A stretch of 64,000 bases of DNA from Oscillatoriales cyanobacterium RM2_1_1. Lineage in GTDB: Bacteria > Cyanobacteriota > Cyanobacteriia > Cyanobacteriales > Microcoleaceae. How positions within the stretch are numbered: the first letter of the stretch is position 1; each line of letters opens with the position of its first letter. Shown here piece after piece: positions 56,106 through 64,000 of this stretch. Below the pieces are notes generated by a model, which did not search any database, had not been told where the DNA came from, and saw nothing but the letters and a program-made list of their open reading frames with translations. Both the position numbers and the translations under genes were made by a program. The DNA lies in NCBI GenBank assembly GCA_012033335.1, contig JAAURB010000013.1:1-64000 (forward strand). The letters are read 5' to 3'.

Positions 56106-56741
56106 ACAGTTCCCCTTCCTGGAATACTCCGAGCATTGGTATTGAGACAAACTCACAATAGTTTGCCTTGAGTTTAACGGAAGCAGGGGAGAACTGCAGG
56201 GTTCTGGATTGGGGAACAGACGAGTCATAGAAAGGCATTTCCAATGCACTACTGTCCCTATCAGTGAGTATCGAAAATTTATGAAACGAATGCATTCTGA
56301 AGCTGGCCCCCATGGATGGAGGACGCATCATTACAAACTGCCATTCTTTACAGAAACTTTATAAGACCGGGTTTGAACTGACTGTTAGATCTGATTAAGA
56401 TAAACTCCAGGTCATTTCTGGCTACTTAAAGTGCTGAAATAAGTGCCAGAATAAGCGTTAAAATAAGTGTGGTTTGTGGGTCAATTCCAGAGACTTATCC
56501 AGATTCAGGTGTAGCTATAGCTGTTGACTGGTAAGGATCACCTACGGTGCATAGCTTAAGAGATTATTCATGGTGACATTCTAAATGGCATTCTAGACAA
56601 CGTTCTGAACCGTGAATGCTATTGGGAAGACTATAGGAATTTTTCAAGGGCTCTCTCGCCCCGGAAAATTGTTTTGATGTTTGGCCAATTGACGGGCTGA
56701 CTGATGCGGTTTGTCTGAGAGTTTGTTATGGGTTATGAACG
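56106..56741. other. Divergent intergenic region with two tandem arrays
   Basis: This 636-bp spacer separates the sigma-like gene and wecB/tagA-like gene. A 12-bp unit repeats three times at 56431-56466 (GTGCTGAAATAA, GTGCCAGAATAA, GCGTTAAAATAA), and another 12-bp unit three times at 56575-56610 (GACATTCTAAAT, GGCATTCTAGAC, AACGTTCTGAAC). The promoter controlling the CHAT cluster should lie near 56110-56400. No gene is seen. Confidence 0.6.
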
Positions 56742-57923
56742 ATGAAAACAACTAAGATTCTCAATGTTTCGATTGATGAAATCTCTCTAGGAGAACTCCT
56801 CGAGCAACTGGGCAGCCGAGGCGGGGTAGTTTTTACCCCCAATGTTGACCATGTGATGAAACTCCAAAAAGACCGGGAGTTTTATGACATCTATCAATAT
56901 TCAGACTATCGAGTCTGTGATAGCAAAGTTTTATATTATGCGGCTCAGGTTTTGGGGCAGTCTATTCCGGAGAAAATCTCTGGCTCTGACTTATTTCCGG
57001 CGTTCTATCATTATTTTCGCAATTGCGAAAACACCAGGATTTTTCTCCTGGGTGCAGCGGAGGGAGTCGCCCCGAAAGCCCAACAAAAAATTAATCAATT
57101 GGTGGGTCGAGAGATGGTTGTGGACTGCTACTCTCCGCCCTTCGGATTTGAGCATGATAAAGCTGAATGTCAACGGATTATTGATCGGGTGAACCGCTCA
57201 GAGGCAACAGTTCTAGCAGTTGGGCTGGGATCGCCCAAGCAGGAAAAATGGATTATTCGGCATCGTAAATATTTGACTCGGATTAAGACGATTCTGGCAG
57301 TTGGGGCAACCATTGACTTTGAGGCCGGAGAAAAACCGCGATCGCCCAAATGGATCAGCGAGGCAGGATTAGAATGGTTATTTCGCCTATCCATTGAACC
57401 GGGACGGTTGTGGAGACGTTACCTGTTCGATGATTTGCCCTTTGTCTGGCTGATTTTGCAGCAAAAGCTCAATTGGTACGCTGTCCCTTACTTTTCTCAG
57501 AATTCCCCTCGGATTCCATCTGATCGTTTGGGACGTAAACCATTATTGGGTAATCTTCTGGAAGAAGCGGGTCTGATCACCTCAAAGCAGCTTGATTTAG
57601 CCCTAGTGACCCAAGCCCAAGCAGACATGCGACTAGGGGAAATTGTTGCAGGTCAGGGATGGCTTCCCCAAGAAACCATCGATTTTTTTGCCGATCAGTT
57701 ACCCCAGCTTTCCAAAAATACGCAGACCTATCCCCTAGGGCACTATCTCAAAGCGGCGAAGCTCCTGAATGAAGCACAAATCAATACAATCCTGACAGAA
57801 CAACCCCATCGAAAACTGAAATTTGGGGAGCTGGCCGTCCAGAAAGGATGGCTCAAGTCAGAAACCCTTGAGACGTTCTTACACTATCTCAAGCGGGATT
57901 CAGACTGCCTAGTTGCAAGCTAG
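56742..57923 (+). CDS. WecB/TagA/CpsF-type glycosyltransferase with two C-terminal GspE-N/MshEN-like repeats
   Basis: Residues 1-245 form a WecB/TagA/CpsF (GT26) glycosyltransferase: ILNVSIDEISLGELLEQL, VFTPNVDHVMKLQKD with the catalytic Asp, the ISGSDLFPAF motif and GLGSPKQEKWI. It should transfer a ManNAc-type or related sugar to a lipid-linked acceptor at the membrane. Residues 265-390 are a second module made of two similar segments (LGNLLEEAGLITSKQLDLAL and FGELAVQKGWLKSETLETFL) with the LGEIV/LGHYL pattern of type II secretion ATPase N-terminal (MshEN/GspE-N) domains. That fold can bind cyclic di-GMP, so it may gate exopolysaccharide synthesis. ATG start with no operon partner. Confidence 0.88.
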   Translation: MKTTKILNVSIDEISLGELLEQLGSRGGVVFTPNVDHVMKLQKDREFYDIYQYSDYRVCDSKVLYYAAQVLGQSIPEKISGSDLFPAFYHYFRNCENTRIFLLGAAEGVAPKAQQKINQLVGREMVVDCYSPPFGFEHDKAECQRIIDRVNRSEATVLAVGLGSPKQEKWIIRHRKYLTRIKTILAVGATIDFEAGEKPRSPKWISEAGLEWLFRLSIEPGRLWRRYLFDDLPFVWLILQQKLNWYAVPYFSQNSPRIPSDRLGRKPLLGNLLEEAGLITSKQLDLALVTQAQADMRLGEIVAGQGWLPQETIDFFADQLPQLSKNTQTYPLGHYLKAAKLLNEAQINTILTEQPHRKLKFGELAVQKGWLKSETLETFLHYLKRDSDCLVAS

Positions 57924-58086
57924 CAGCCGCTTGAGAATAGTGACCTGAATCAATATGTGGTAAACTAAGACACAGTGTCGTTTTAAAGATTTTCCTGAAT
58001 AGTTCAGGGTTCAAAGATGTTGAGACGGCCAAGAATTTTGGTTTTTCAAAGTTGTTGTCAGTTTAAAATTATCCAGAGAGGAAAAG

Positions 58087-58500
58087 ATGCGTTCTATTCT
58101 GTCTATTGCTAAGCGAGTTGCTGTGAGCTTATCTGTGGTTCTACTGGTAGCCAGTAGCTTTTTGTTAAATGCTGCTCCAGCTTCAGCGGCAGACTACACG
58201 GTTAAAATGGGGAGTGATAAAGGAATGTTGGCGTTTGAGCCCAAAACCCTGACAGTCAAGCCCGGAGATACTGTTGACTTTGTCAATAACAAGCTCCCTC
58301 CCCACAATGTTGTCTTTGACAAGAGCAAGGCTCCTAGCGCAGAGGTTGCAGAGAGCCTCTCCCATCAGCAATTGCTGAATAGACCTGGTGAGGATTTCAA
58401 AGTAGCATTTACTGATGATATGCCAGCAGGAACCTATGAATATTATTGCCAGCCCCATCGGGGAGCTGGAATGGTAGCAAAGATTACCCTCGAAAAGTAA
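58087..58500 (+). CDS. petE: Plastocyanin
   Basis: Plastocyanin carries electrons from cytochrome b6f to photosystem I in the thylakoid lumen. A signal peptide (about residues 1-34, AAPASA) precedes the cupredoxin domain of about 100 residues. The copper ligands are His73 (PPHNVV), Cys121, His124 and Met129 ([12 protein letters not shown]). Length (137 residues with signal) is normal. ATG with GAGAGGAAAAG upstream. The gene is monocistronic, ending in a strong terminator; petE is usually copper-induced, but no operator is identified here. Confidence 0.97.
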   Translation: MRSILSIAKRVAVSLSVVLLVASSFLLNAAPASAADYTVKMGSDKGMLAFEPKTLTVKPGDTVDFVNNKLPPHNVVFDKSKAPSAEVAESLSHQQLLNRPGEDFKVAFTDDMPAGTYEYYCQPHRGAGMVAKITLEK

Positions 58501-58553
58501 TCCCCGCTGTTGATTGTGGGTTACTGCATCAGGCAAGATAATCTTAATGATAG

Positions 58554-58578
58554 AAGGGGGTGCGATGCACCCCCTTTT
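58554..58578 (+). terminator. Strong bidirectional terminator between petE and mlaD-like gene
   Basis: AAGGGGGTGC (58554-58563) and GCACCCCCTT (58567-58576) form a perfect 10-bp stem with a 3-base loop, followed by TT. It is a rho-independent terminator for petE; read on the opposite strand the hairpin is also available to the convergent gene. Confidence 0.85.
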
Positions 58579-58626
58579 AGTGTCTGATCTGAACTACAAA
58601 ATCTCATCTCATACCAACTCTTAACA

Positions 58627-59280
58627 CTAAAAATGGGTTTGAGTTTCTGACTTTTCCTCTGGTTTTGAAAGTACCAGATCAAGAGGTTGATCAAGCTCTG
58701 TTAAGCTCAACTGTGGCAGAACCGTATAGGTTGCCGGGCCTTCAGAATCCTGTACTTCAGAGATTTGCCCTTCTAAAGTCTCAGTTGAGGCTAAAATATT
58801 GCCCAATCCCTTAATTAAATTTCGTAAACTGTCGCGAAATTGCGGATCTCCTGTGAGATCGTCTAGATCAGCGGTGATTTTTTCAATATTCTGGAGTGCG
58901 GCCCGGGCTGAATCCAGGGTTTGTTTTAGCAGGATCACATTGGCTGGGTCATTGACGGCCTTGGATAAATCCCGCAGATTGGAGGAGGCTTCTGCTGCGT
59001 TAGATGAAACAGTTTCCAGGTTAGATACTACATTGCTCTGTTCAATTTGAGTAATCAGAGGGGTTAAGCTGGCGATCGCCCGACCCAATTCCTGGGTTGT
59101 CTGGTTAATCCCGTCCAAGGTTGAAACGATACTGTCTCGATTGCTGACAATCAAAGATTCCACCTCATTGCCAATCTCCCCAGCTTGCATGGCGATCTGG
59201 TTGACGGATTTGCTCGATTCGACGGCAGCTTGAGTAATTTCCCCTGTAGATTGCTCCAGAGAGCTTGAAAGAGAAGTCAC
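58627..59280 (-). CDS. MlaD/MCE-family protein, C-terminal fragment
   Basis: The 217-residue fragment is a helical, Ser/Gln/Asn-rich coiled-coil tail (SLEQSTGEITQAAVESSKSV, LDGINQTTQELGRAIASL, LDSARAALQNIEKI), as found after the MCE domain of cyanobacterial and plastid lipid-transfer proteins (TGD2-like). The coding frame actually continues upstream of the nominal ATG at 59280 through EATKLTGKIAGFVDTTQTEI to about 59396, where it meets the MCE-containing fragment. The intact gene spans 58627-59948. It is convergent with petE. Confidence 0.85.
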   Translation of the reverse strand: MTSLSSSLEQSTGEITQAAVESSKSVNQIAMQAGEIGNEVESLIVSNRDSIVSTLDGINQTTQELGRAIASLTPLITQIEQSNVVSNLETVSSNAAEASSNLRDLSKAVNDPANVILLKQTLDSARAALQNIEKITADLDDLTGDPQFRDSLRNLIKGLGNILASTETLEGQISEVQDSEGPATYTVLPQLSLTELDQPLDLVLSKPEEKSETQTHF

Positions 59281-59375
59281 TTCAGTAGAAAAAACATTAA
59301 TCCCGGCCTCGAGAGAACGACTGAGATCCTGAATTTCTGTCTGGGTGGTGTCTACAAAACCAGCGATTTTTCCAG

Positions 59376-59948
59376 TTAGCTTGGTAGCTTCCTGGGCGCG
59401 ATCGCCGTATTATTGACTGCGGTATTGATACTGGCAAATAATTTTGGATCCCCATAGAGATCGCTAAATTCTTGCATGGATTGCAGCAGCCTCGTGATAC
59501 TGACCCCGCTCTTTCCCTGCAATTGCGTTCCATCACAGATGATTGTTTCAGGACAGCTTGAGCTGAGGGGATTGGCGGCCAAACTGGCTTCAGGAAGGGG
59601 AGCTTCTGAGGGCATCAGATCAATAAACCCTTCACTCAAAAGTCCTGTTTGGTTAATTTGAATGTCTACGTCCCGAGGAATAACCAGATTTGCTGGGCTG
59701 ACCTCTACGGAAACATCCACCGTATTGGTTTGGGGTCGAATTGCTACAACTCGACCCACATTAACACCCCGGTATCGCACTGGAGTGCCGATTTGCAGAC
59801 CCGTAGCATCGCCAAATTCGAGTCTGAATTCATAGCTTTGACCTGAAAGACTTAAGCCTCTCAGCCAAAGCGCACCAAGACTAAATATACCAAAAGCGAC
59901 CAAGGCAAGTAATCCCACTGATCCTTCTCGAACGGCTCGCGATCGCAT
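59376..59948 (-). CDS. MlaD/MCE-family protein, N-terminal fragment, gene frameshifted
   Basis: This part has an N-terminal membrane anchor (SVGLLALVAFGIFSLGALWL) and the MCE domain (about residues 35-125: YEFRLEFGDATGLQIGTPVR, RGVNVGRVVAI, LLSEGFIDLMPSE). Such proteins form periplasmic hexameric rings that carry phospholipids or other lipids between membranes for an ABC transporter. After NTAVNNTAIA the frame enters nonsense (PRKLPS-stop), while another frame reads QEATKLTGKIAGF. One base is missing near 59392-59400, perhaps in the CCC run on the minus strand. The MlaF-like ATPase gene lies 524 bp upstream. Confidence 0.88.
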   Translation of the reverse strand: MRSRAVREGSVGLLALVAFGIFSLGALWLRGLSLSGQSYEFRLEFGDATGLQIGTPVRYRGVNVGRVVAIRPQTNTVDVSVEVSPANLVIPRDVDIQINQTGLLSEGFIDLMPSEAPLPEASLAANPLSSSCPETIICDGTQLQGKSGVSITRLLQSMQEFSDLYGDPKLFASINTAVNNTAIAPRKLPS

Positions 59949-60472
59949 GCTCCCATCCTTAATAACCTACTGTAAGCTTGAGACTCGGATGCTAACAATC
60001 TCCCATAACGATAAACCAAAACCAATTAACTGTTATCCCCTGCTGCAGGGATTAATTCCAGGATTCCAGAACTACGGCAAGCTGATTGAAATCGTCAATC
60101 TATCGATAACCCTTTACCATTAACTTGAATGGCCGTAACAAGTTTAAATTAGCAGATTTCGATTGAAACTCGAAGGACGACCATTGGGTTAATAGTGTGC
60201 TGGTTTGAGAGTTTCCTGAAGAACATTAGTCTGAAAGTTATTGCGGCAAGGGAGATCCAGATAACGGCCAGAAAAATGATGTCACTTGATTCTGGTTTTT
60301 TAAACTCAGTAATTCATTCTACAGTCAGAAAAAATTACGGCTTCGTTGACTTTACTGTGACTGAACCTCCTATTCTTATCATAGCCACTCTAATCCGCTG
60401 TTGATCGGAGAATTTTGCCTTAAGGGGGGATCTCAGGATTCAATCAATTTAACGATCTACCCCTCAAGGCCC
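59949..60472. other. Intergenic region between MlaF-like and MlaD-like genes
   Basis: No convincing gene is found in 524 bp; a short plus-strand frame at 60195-60404 has no ribosome site and no recognisable protein. The inverted repeat listed at 60417-60470 lies at the right end. Confidence 0.45.
60417..60470 (-). terminator. Inverted repeat after the MlaF-like gene
   Basis: GCCTTAAGGGGGGATC (60417-60432) and GATCTACCCCTCAAGGC (60454-60470) form an imperfect stem of about 15 bp with a 21-base loop, directly after the stop of the minus-strand gene; the following minus-strand bases AAAATTCTCC are not T-rich, so termination is only possible. Confidence 0.45.
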
Positions 60473-61303
60473 CTAGGCATTAACAATCTGAATGGGCCCA
60501 TTCAAACTGCCACTCATGAACTGTTGAACAATCGGGCTGTCCGTTGTTTCAATCTCCGCTGCTGTGCCACTCCATTGCACCTGACCCTGATATAGCAAAA
60601 TCACCCTGTCAGCGGTACTGCGAATTGTACTGTGAACATGGGTAACGATGGCATAGGTTCCTCCTCCACCCCCTTCCTGCTGCAATTGGCGAATTAAATT
60701 TTCTACCACTGTTGAGGCAATCGGATCAAGCCCCGCCGTGGGCTCATCGTAGAGAATCACAGCGGGATTGTCGGCAGGATTTTCTGGGTTGGGCATGATC
60801 GCTCGGGCAAAGCTAACCCGTTTTCGCATTCCGCCGGATAGTTCAGCGGGATAGCGATCGCTAATATCTTTGAGCCCCACCATCTCTAGATTTTTCTCAA
60901 CGAGTTGCTGAATCACCGTGGGGGAGAGCCGGGTGTGTTGATCCAGGAGAAATCCAACATTTTCCCGAACCGTGAGGGAATCAAATAAAGCGGCATTCTG
61001 AAAGACCATACCAATCCCAATCGGATCCGATAAGTCATCTACCCATCCCGTCCGTTTTTTGCCCATAATATAGACTTCCCCTTCATCGGGGGGAAGTAGC
61101 CCTGCAATAATCCGGAGAATCGTTGACTTCCCAGTTCCAGAGGGGCCAATAATTCCCAGGGCTTGCTTGGGATAAATTTTCAGGTCAACCTTATTCAGAA
61201 TCAGATTGCGACCAAAGGATTTACTCACCCCTTTCAATTCGATCAAAGGTTCGGTCAAGAACTGAACTGCTGGTTCAATTAAGGATTCATGATCATGGGA
61301 CAT
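60473..61303 (-). CDS. ABC transporter ATP-binding protein, MlaF-like
   Basis: The 276-residue ATPase has Walker A GPSGTGKST (about 53-61), Q-loop QNAALFDSLTVRENV, the signature LSGGMRKRVSFARAI and Walker B VILYDEPTAGLDP. The LSGGMRKR form and the FDSLTVRENVGF block are typical of MlaF/TGD3 subunits that drive lipid transport by MCE systems. The MlaD-like protein follows on the same strand; the permease (MlaE/TGD1) is not in the window, as often in cyanobacteria. ATG 61303 (MSHDHESLIE) is preferred over one seven codons upstream. Confidence 0.92.
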   Translation of the reverse strand: MSHDHESLIEPAVQFLTEPLIELKGVSKSFGRNLILNKVDLKIYPKQALGIIGPSGTGKSTILRIIAGLLPPDEGEVYIMGKKRTGWVDDLSDPIGIGMVFQNAALFDSLTVRENVGFLLDQHTRLSPTVIQQLVEKNLEMVGLKDISDRYPAELSGGMRKRVSFARAIMPNPENPADNPAVILYDEPTAGLDPIASTVVENLIRQLQQEGGGGGTYAIVTHVHSTIRSTADRVILLYQGQVQWSGTAAEIETTDSPIVQQFMSGSLNGPIQIVNA

Positions 61304-61478
61304 AGCCTGATATGAAAGTAGCAACCATTCCGGCGGAGGTGGGGATGAGCAGCCAATATGAGCCGATCAGGAATCAGGACTGCTAGTCCTTTCATCATAT
61401 CAAACCCGATTGCTCCCTCCCGTTTTCGTTTTCCCCAGGGTTCCCTGGGGAAAAATTCCCGCTCAAGGCGGAACAATT

Positions 61479-61590
61479 AAGTTAGTGGTTGTAATTAATT
61501 AATTAATAAATGAAAGGAGGCACTGCTCCTTCATCCCCCCATCAATCTTCTTAATTGCGTCCAGTAGTGATTGCATCGAGCTACCTACGT
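61479..61590 (+). repeat. Dispersed repeat A, copy with duplicated right end
   Basis: AGTTAGTGGTTGTAATTAAT, GAAAGGAGGCACTGCTCC, CCCCCCATCAATCTTCTTAA and ATTGCGTC match the 21277-21372 copy; the end then repeats as ATTGCATCGAGCTACCTAC. It lies in the 300-bp spacer between the MlaF-like gene and pta, with no gene seen there. Confidence 0.8.
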
Positions 61591-61603
61591 TAATACCCAT
61601 GTT

Positions 61604-62809
61604 TTATGCAGCGTTTAACCCTGGGGTTGTCATATTAGTTGCCATATTCTGGGCCTGAATCGCAGTAATCGCTACGGTATTAACAATGTCAGGAATGGTA
61701 CAGCCCCGGCTGAGATCATTCACAGGTTTCTTCAATCCCTGGAGTACTGGGCCGATAGCCACAGCATGGGCCGCCCGCTGCACCGCTTTATAGGTGTTGT
61801 TGCCCGTATTCAAGTCTGGGAAGATAAACACCGTGGCATGGCCCGCCACTTCACTGTCGGGGAGCTTGGTTCGAGCAACACTTTCATCAATGGCGGCATC
61901 ATATTGGATTGGCCCCTCAATTTTGAGATCGGGTCTTTGGCGGCGGGCAATCTGGGTGGCTTCCCGAACTTTGTCCACATCTTCCCCATGACCTGACTCC
62001 CCGGTGGAATAGGACAATAGAGCAACGAAGGGCTCAACCCCAAAGGTTTTAGCAGTTTCAGCGGAACTGATAGCAATATCGGCGAGTTGTTGGGGATCGG
62101 GATTGGGATTCACGGCACAGTCTCCGTACACTAAAATGCGATCGCTCAAACACATCAAAAATACGCTGGATACAATCGAGCACCCGGGCTGGGTTCGAAC
62201 AAATTCAAACGCAGGACGAATTGTATGGGCCGTGGTGTGTACCGAACCGGACACCATCCCGTCTGCGACTCCTTTGTAGACCATCATCGTGCCAAAATAG
62301 CTAACATCATGCATCACATCACGGGCACAGTCCAGGTTAATTCCCTTATGTTTTCGTAGCTCATAGTAGGTTTGGGCATAGTCCTCTAGCCAATCAGACT
62401 GGGCCGGATCGATGATCTGAGCCCCCTTCAGGTTCAGTCCCAACGCCGCAACTTTCTGGCGAATTTCATGGTCTGGCCCCAGTAAGGTCAAATTAACCAC
62501 TCCTCGCTGTAGCAAAATTTCACTGGCCCGCAGAATCCGCTCCTCGGTGCCTTCCGGTAGAACAATATGTTTTTTATCCCCCTTAGCCCGCTCCACCAGA
62601 GCATACTCAAACATCAATGGGGTAACGCGACTGGAACAGGAAGCCGAAAGCCGATTTCCAAGTTTTTCGGCATCCACATGGGCTTCAAATAACCCCAAGG
62701 CCGCCGCAATTTTTCGGGGGGTTTCTGCGGTAATCTGGGCTTGAACTCGACTGGCCTGGGAGGCTACTCCATAGGTATCAGCTTTTACTGTAAAATGGGT
62801 ACAGTCCAC
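61604..62809 (-). CDS. pta: Phosphate acetyltransferase, C-terminal fragment (catalytic domain)
   Basis: This holds the PTA_PTB catalytic domain (about residues 60-390: MFEYALVERAKGDKKHIVLP, GTEERILRASEILLQRGV, VSGSVHTTAHTIRPAFEFV, TGESGHGEDVDKVREATQ). It converts acetyl-CoA and phosphate to acetyl phosphate. The nominal start inside the frame is an artefact: the first residues (MDCTH) are out of register, and the real continuation reads ...WTVPIF-TVKADTYGVASQ. Adding one T to the run at 62792-62795 (A on the plus strand) fuses it with the N-terminal fragment; intact pta spans 61604-63723, about 706 residues. Confidence 0.93.
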   Translation of the reverse strand: MDCTHFTVKADTYGVASQASRVQAQITAETPRKIAAALGLFEAHVDAEKLGNRLSASCSSRVTPLMFEYALVERAKGDKKHIVLPEGTEERILRASEILLQRGVVNLTLLGPDHEIRQKVAALGLNLKGAQIIDPAQSDWLEDYAQTYYELRKHKGINLDCARDVMHDVSYFGTMMVYKGVADGMVSGSVHTTAHTIRPAFEFVRTQPGCSIVSSVFLMCLSDRILVYGDCAVNPNPDPQQLADIAISSAETAKTFGVEPFVALLSYSTGESGHGEDVDKVREATQIARRQRPDLKIEGPIQYDAAIDESVARTKLPDSEVAGHATVFIFPDLNTGNNTYKAVQRAAHAVAIGPVLQGLKKPVNDLSRGCTIPDIVNTVAITAIQAQNMATNMTTPGLNAA

Positions 62810-63723
62810 TGGGTAAAGCCATCCACGAGTTTCTGAACAGCAGGGTCGAGGGTCAGTCCCCCCGTGAGCACAATTCCAGCAACGTTTGGATAGGCATCGG
62901 ATAGGAATGCCGTCAGGCAGGCTACTAAAATATCCGTGCGATCGCCTGGTGTGATCACTAGGCTGCCCTCCTCGATATGTTCGAGAAAGTGGGGCATTTG
63001 CATGGCGGCGACCTTAAAGTTCTGGACTTCCCGACTCAGATGAGCCTGATTTCCATGAATCAGTTCAGCATCCAGGGCTTGGGCAATTTCCCGGATGGTG
63101 GGTTTCCAGAGACTGGCCTCCTCTGGAATCACAAAGATTGGGTCTTCCTCTTGCCAGATGGCCCCAAGGGTTTGCTGGATTAATTCGACCTCTGCCGGAT
63201 GGGCCCGGTTGATCAGGGTAGCAGAGATCGCGCAACCCTCCTCTATCAGAGCTTCCCGTCCGGCCCGTACCGTATCGACTACGTCTTCAGGAGTTTTTTC
63301 CTGACCACTGGCCACAATCAGAACGGGTGCACCCAGTTCCTTGGCAATCCGAGCATTAAAGTCAAACTCAAAGGCAGCGGTAATCTCTTCAGAATTTGTC
63401 CCTGCACACAAAACAAAATCGCATTGTTGCTCCAGGGCTTTGTACTTCTCTAGAACGATCTGGCTGAGTTCATCCTGTTTGCCTGCGGCGACAAAATGTT
63501 GAACTTCCTCATGGGTCAGGGCATATTGAGCTTCATAGGAAGCCGTCATCGGATAACGACTCTGGATTAATTCAATGGCTGGATCTTTGTGACTGGAATG
63601 GATGACTGGACGAAAAAATCCGAGTTTACCAATTCGTTTTGATAAAATTTCCATGACTCCCAAGAGAATTAGGGAGCGACCTCCTCCTGACTCAATCGCT
63701 GTAACGTAAAGATTCAAAACCAT
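62785..63723 (-). CDS. pta: Phosphate acetyltransferase, N-terminal fragment, gene frameshifted
   Basis: The 312-residue fragment carries the N-terminal BioD-like P-loop domain (LNLYVTAIESGGGRSLILLG, GFFRPVIH) and the DRTGG domain (ITPGDRTDILVACLTAFLSD, VAGIVLTGGLTLDPAVQKLV) of long-form Pta. These domains are regulatory; the catalytic domain is in the next fragment. The frame ends WTVPILQ-stop because a T has been lost from an ATTTT run; the complete enzyme is otherwise normal in length and motifs. ATG at 63723. No ackA gene is adjacent inside the window. Confidence 0.93.
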   Translation of the reverse strand: MVLNLYVTAIESGGGRSLILLGVMEILSKRIGKLGFFRPVIHSSHKDPAIELIQSRYPMTASYEAQYALTHEEVQHFVAAGKQDELSQIVLEKYKALEQQCDFVLCAGTNSEEITAAFEFDFNARIAKELGAPVLIVASGQEKTPEDVVDTVRAGREALIEEGCAISATLINRAHPAEVELIQQTLGAIWQEEDPIFVIPEEASLWKPTIREIAQALDAELIHGNQAHLSREVQNFKVAAMQMPHFLEHIEEGSLVITPGDRTDILVACLTAFLSDAYPNVAGIVLTGGLTLDPAVQKLVDGFTQWTVPILQ

Positions 63724-63858
63724 AGTTTTCTCCAGATCTTGAGTTCAGATGCCTGAGTGTTGAGGAATAGCGATTCTTAGTTAAGCACTGGTTTACAGGG
63801 AACCAGAAGAATTTAACTTGATCTTCAAGAGTGATTTAGACCCTGACGACAAACAGTC

Positions 63859-64000
63859 CTAAACCAGAGTATGGTCTGCCCTGTAGGACGTAATGGCCTT
63901 CATGTATTGGGCCCGTTCATAGGCGGATTCGTCCTGACAATGAAGCTGAGACATGGAACCGATCATCTGTTGAACTGATTCATATTCATGCTCCTCTAGC
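63859..64000 (-). CDS. C-terminal end of an unidentified gene (continues beyond the window)
   Basis: A minus-strand frame open to the window edge ends at TAG (63859-63861) and encodes the last 46 residues: LEEHEYESVQQMIGSMSQLH, CQDESAYERAQYMKAITSYR and ADHTLV. It reads like a helical conserved protein end. No start lies before the edge in this frame and no family is recognised. Confidence 0.55.
   Translation of the reverse strand, partial: LEEHEYESVQQMIGSMSQLHCQDESAYERAQYMKAITSYRADHTLV

Noticed and set aside
60195-60404. 69-residue plus-strand ORF between the MlaF-like and MlaD-like genes
   Set aside because: No ribosome site, no recognisable motif, and A+T-rich composition typical of chance frames.

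Overview
The window comes from a cyanobacterium, probably a filamentous or otherwise large-genome form. It carries an allophycocyanin operon (apcA-apcB-apcC), plastocyanin (petE), several protein families largely confined to cyanobacteria (DUF3172, DUF2288, DUF3120, DUF1822, DUF1574, DUF6439-like) and many copies of the HIP1-type octamer GCGATCGC. No rRNA, tRNA, CRISPR array or complete insertion sequence was recognised. Species cannot be named from the sequence alone.

Layout. 1-6.3 kb: a CPBP protease and ClpS, DUF3172, an acyltransferase (plsC-like), DUF2288, a broken SH3/beta-repeat secreted protein and a two-domain META protein. 6.5-9.9 kb, minus strand: a fatty-acid-hydroxylase-like membrane protein, a TIGR04283-type glycosyltransferase, an AI-2E family transporter and a Uma2-type nuclease. 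10-21 kb, mostly plus strand: glyS, murD (frameshifted), small conserved proteins, an RsbW-like ATPase, an alpha/beta hydrolase, ilvN, a response regulator, a TAXI solute-binding protein (frameshifted) and phosphoglucomutase. 21-31 kb: DUF1574, an orphan OppC-type permease, a pentapeptide-repeat protein, a divergent TPM/LemA pair and an RTX-type repeat protein. 31-41 kb: a TPR-CHAT protein, uppP, DUF3120, two tandem MscS channels and an FHA-adenylate cyclase. 41-46.6 kb: a 716-residue unknown protein, the apc operon and a PSI-accumulation-factor-like protein. 56.7-64 kb: a WecB/TagA glycosyltransferase with an added C-terminal module, petE, MlaD-like and MlaF-like genes, pta, and the end of an unidentified gene.

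The most interesting locus is 46.8-56.1 kb, a 9.3-kb minus-strand cluster: a sigma-70-like factor, a DUF1822 protein, then three CHAT (caspase-like) proteases. Each protease is joined through one membrane segment to a C-terminal periplasmic ligand-binding domain (one leucine-binding-protein type, two PstS-like). I read this as a candidate ligand-gated receptor-protease system that could control a dedicated sigma factor. The layout recalls the CHAT protease / regulator / sigma trio of type III-E CRISPR systems (Csx29, Csx30, RpoE), but there is no CRISPR component here.

Six genes (SH3-repeat protein, murD, TAXI protein, CHAT-PBP1, MlaD, pta) are each interrupted by what looks like the loss of a single base, mostly in short homopolymers. 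Since murD is essential, sequence error or slippage is more likely than six real pseudogenes. Intergenic DNA is unusual: at least three dispersed repeat families (called A, B and C here) and many 11-24-bp near-perfect short tandem duplications.
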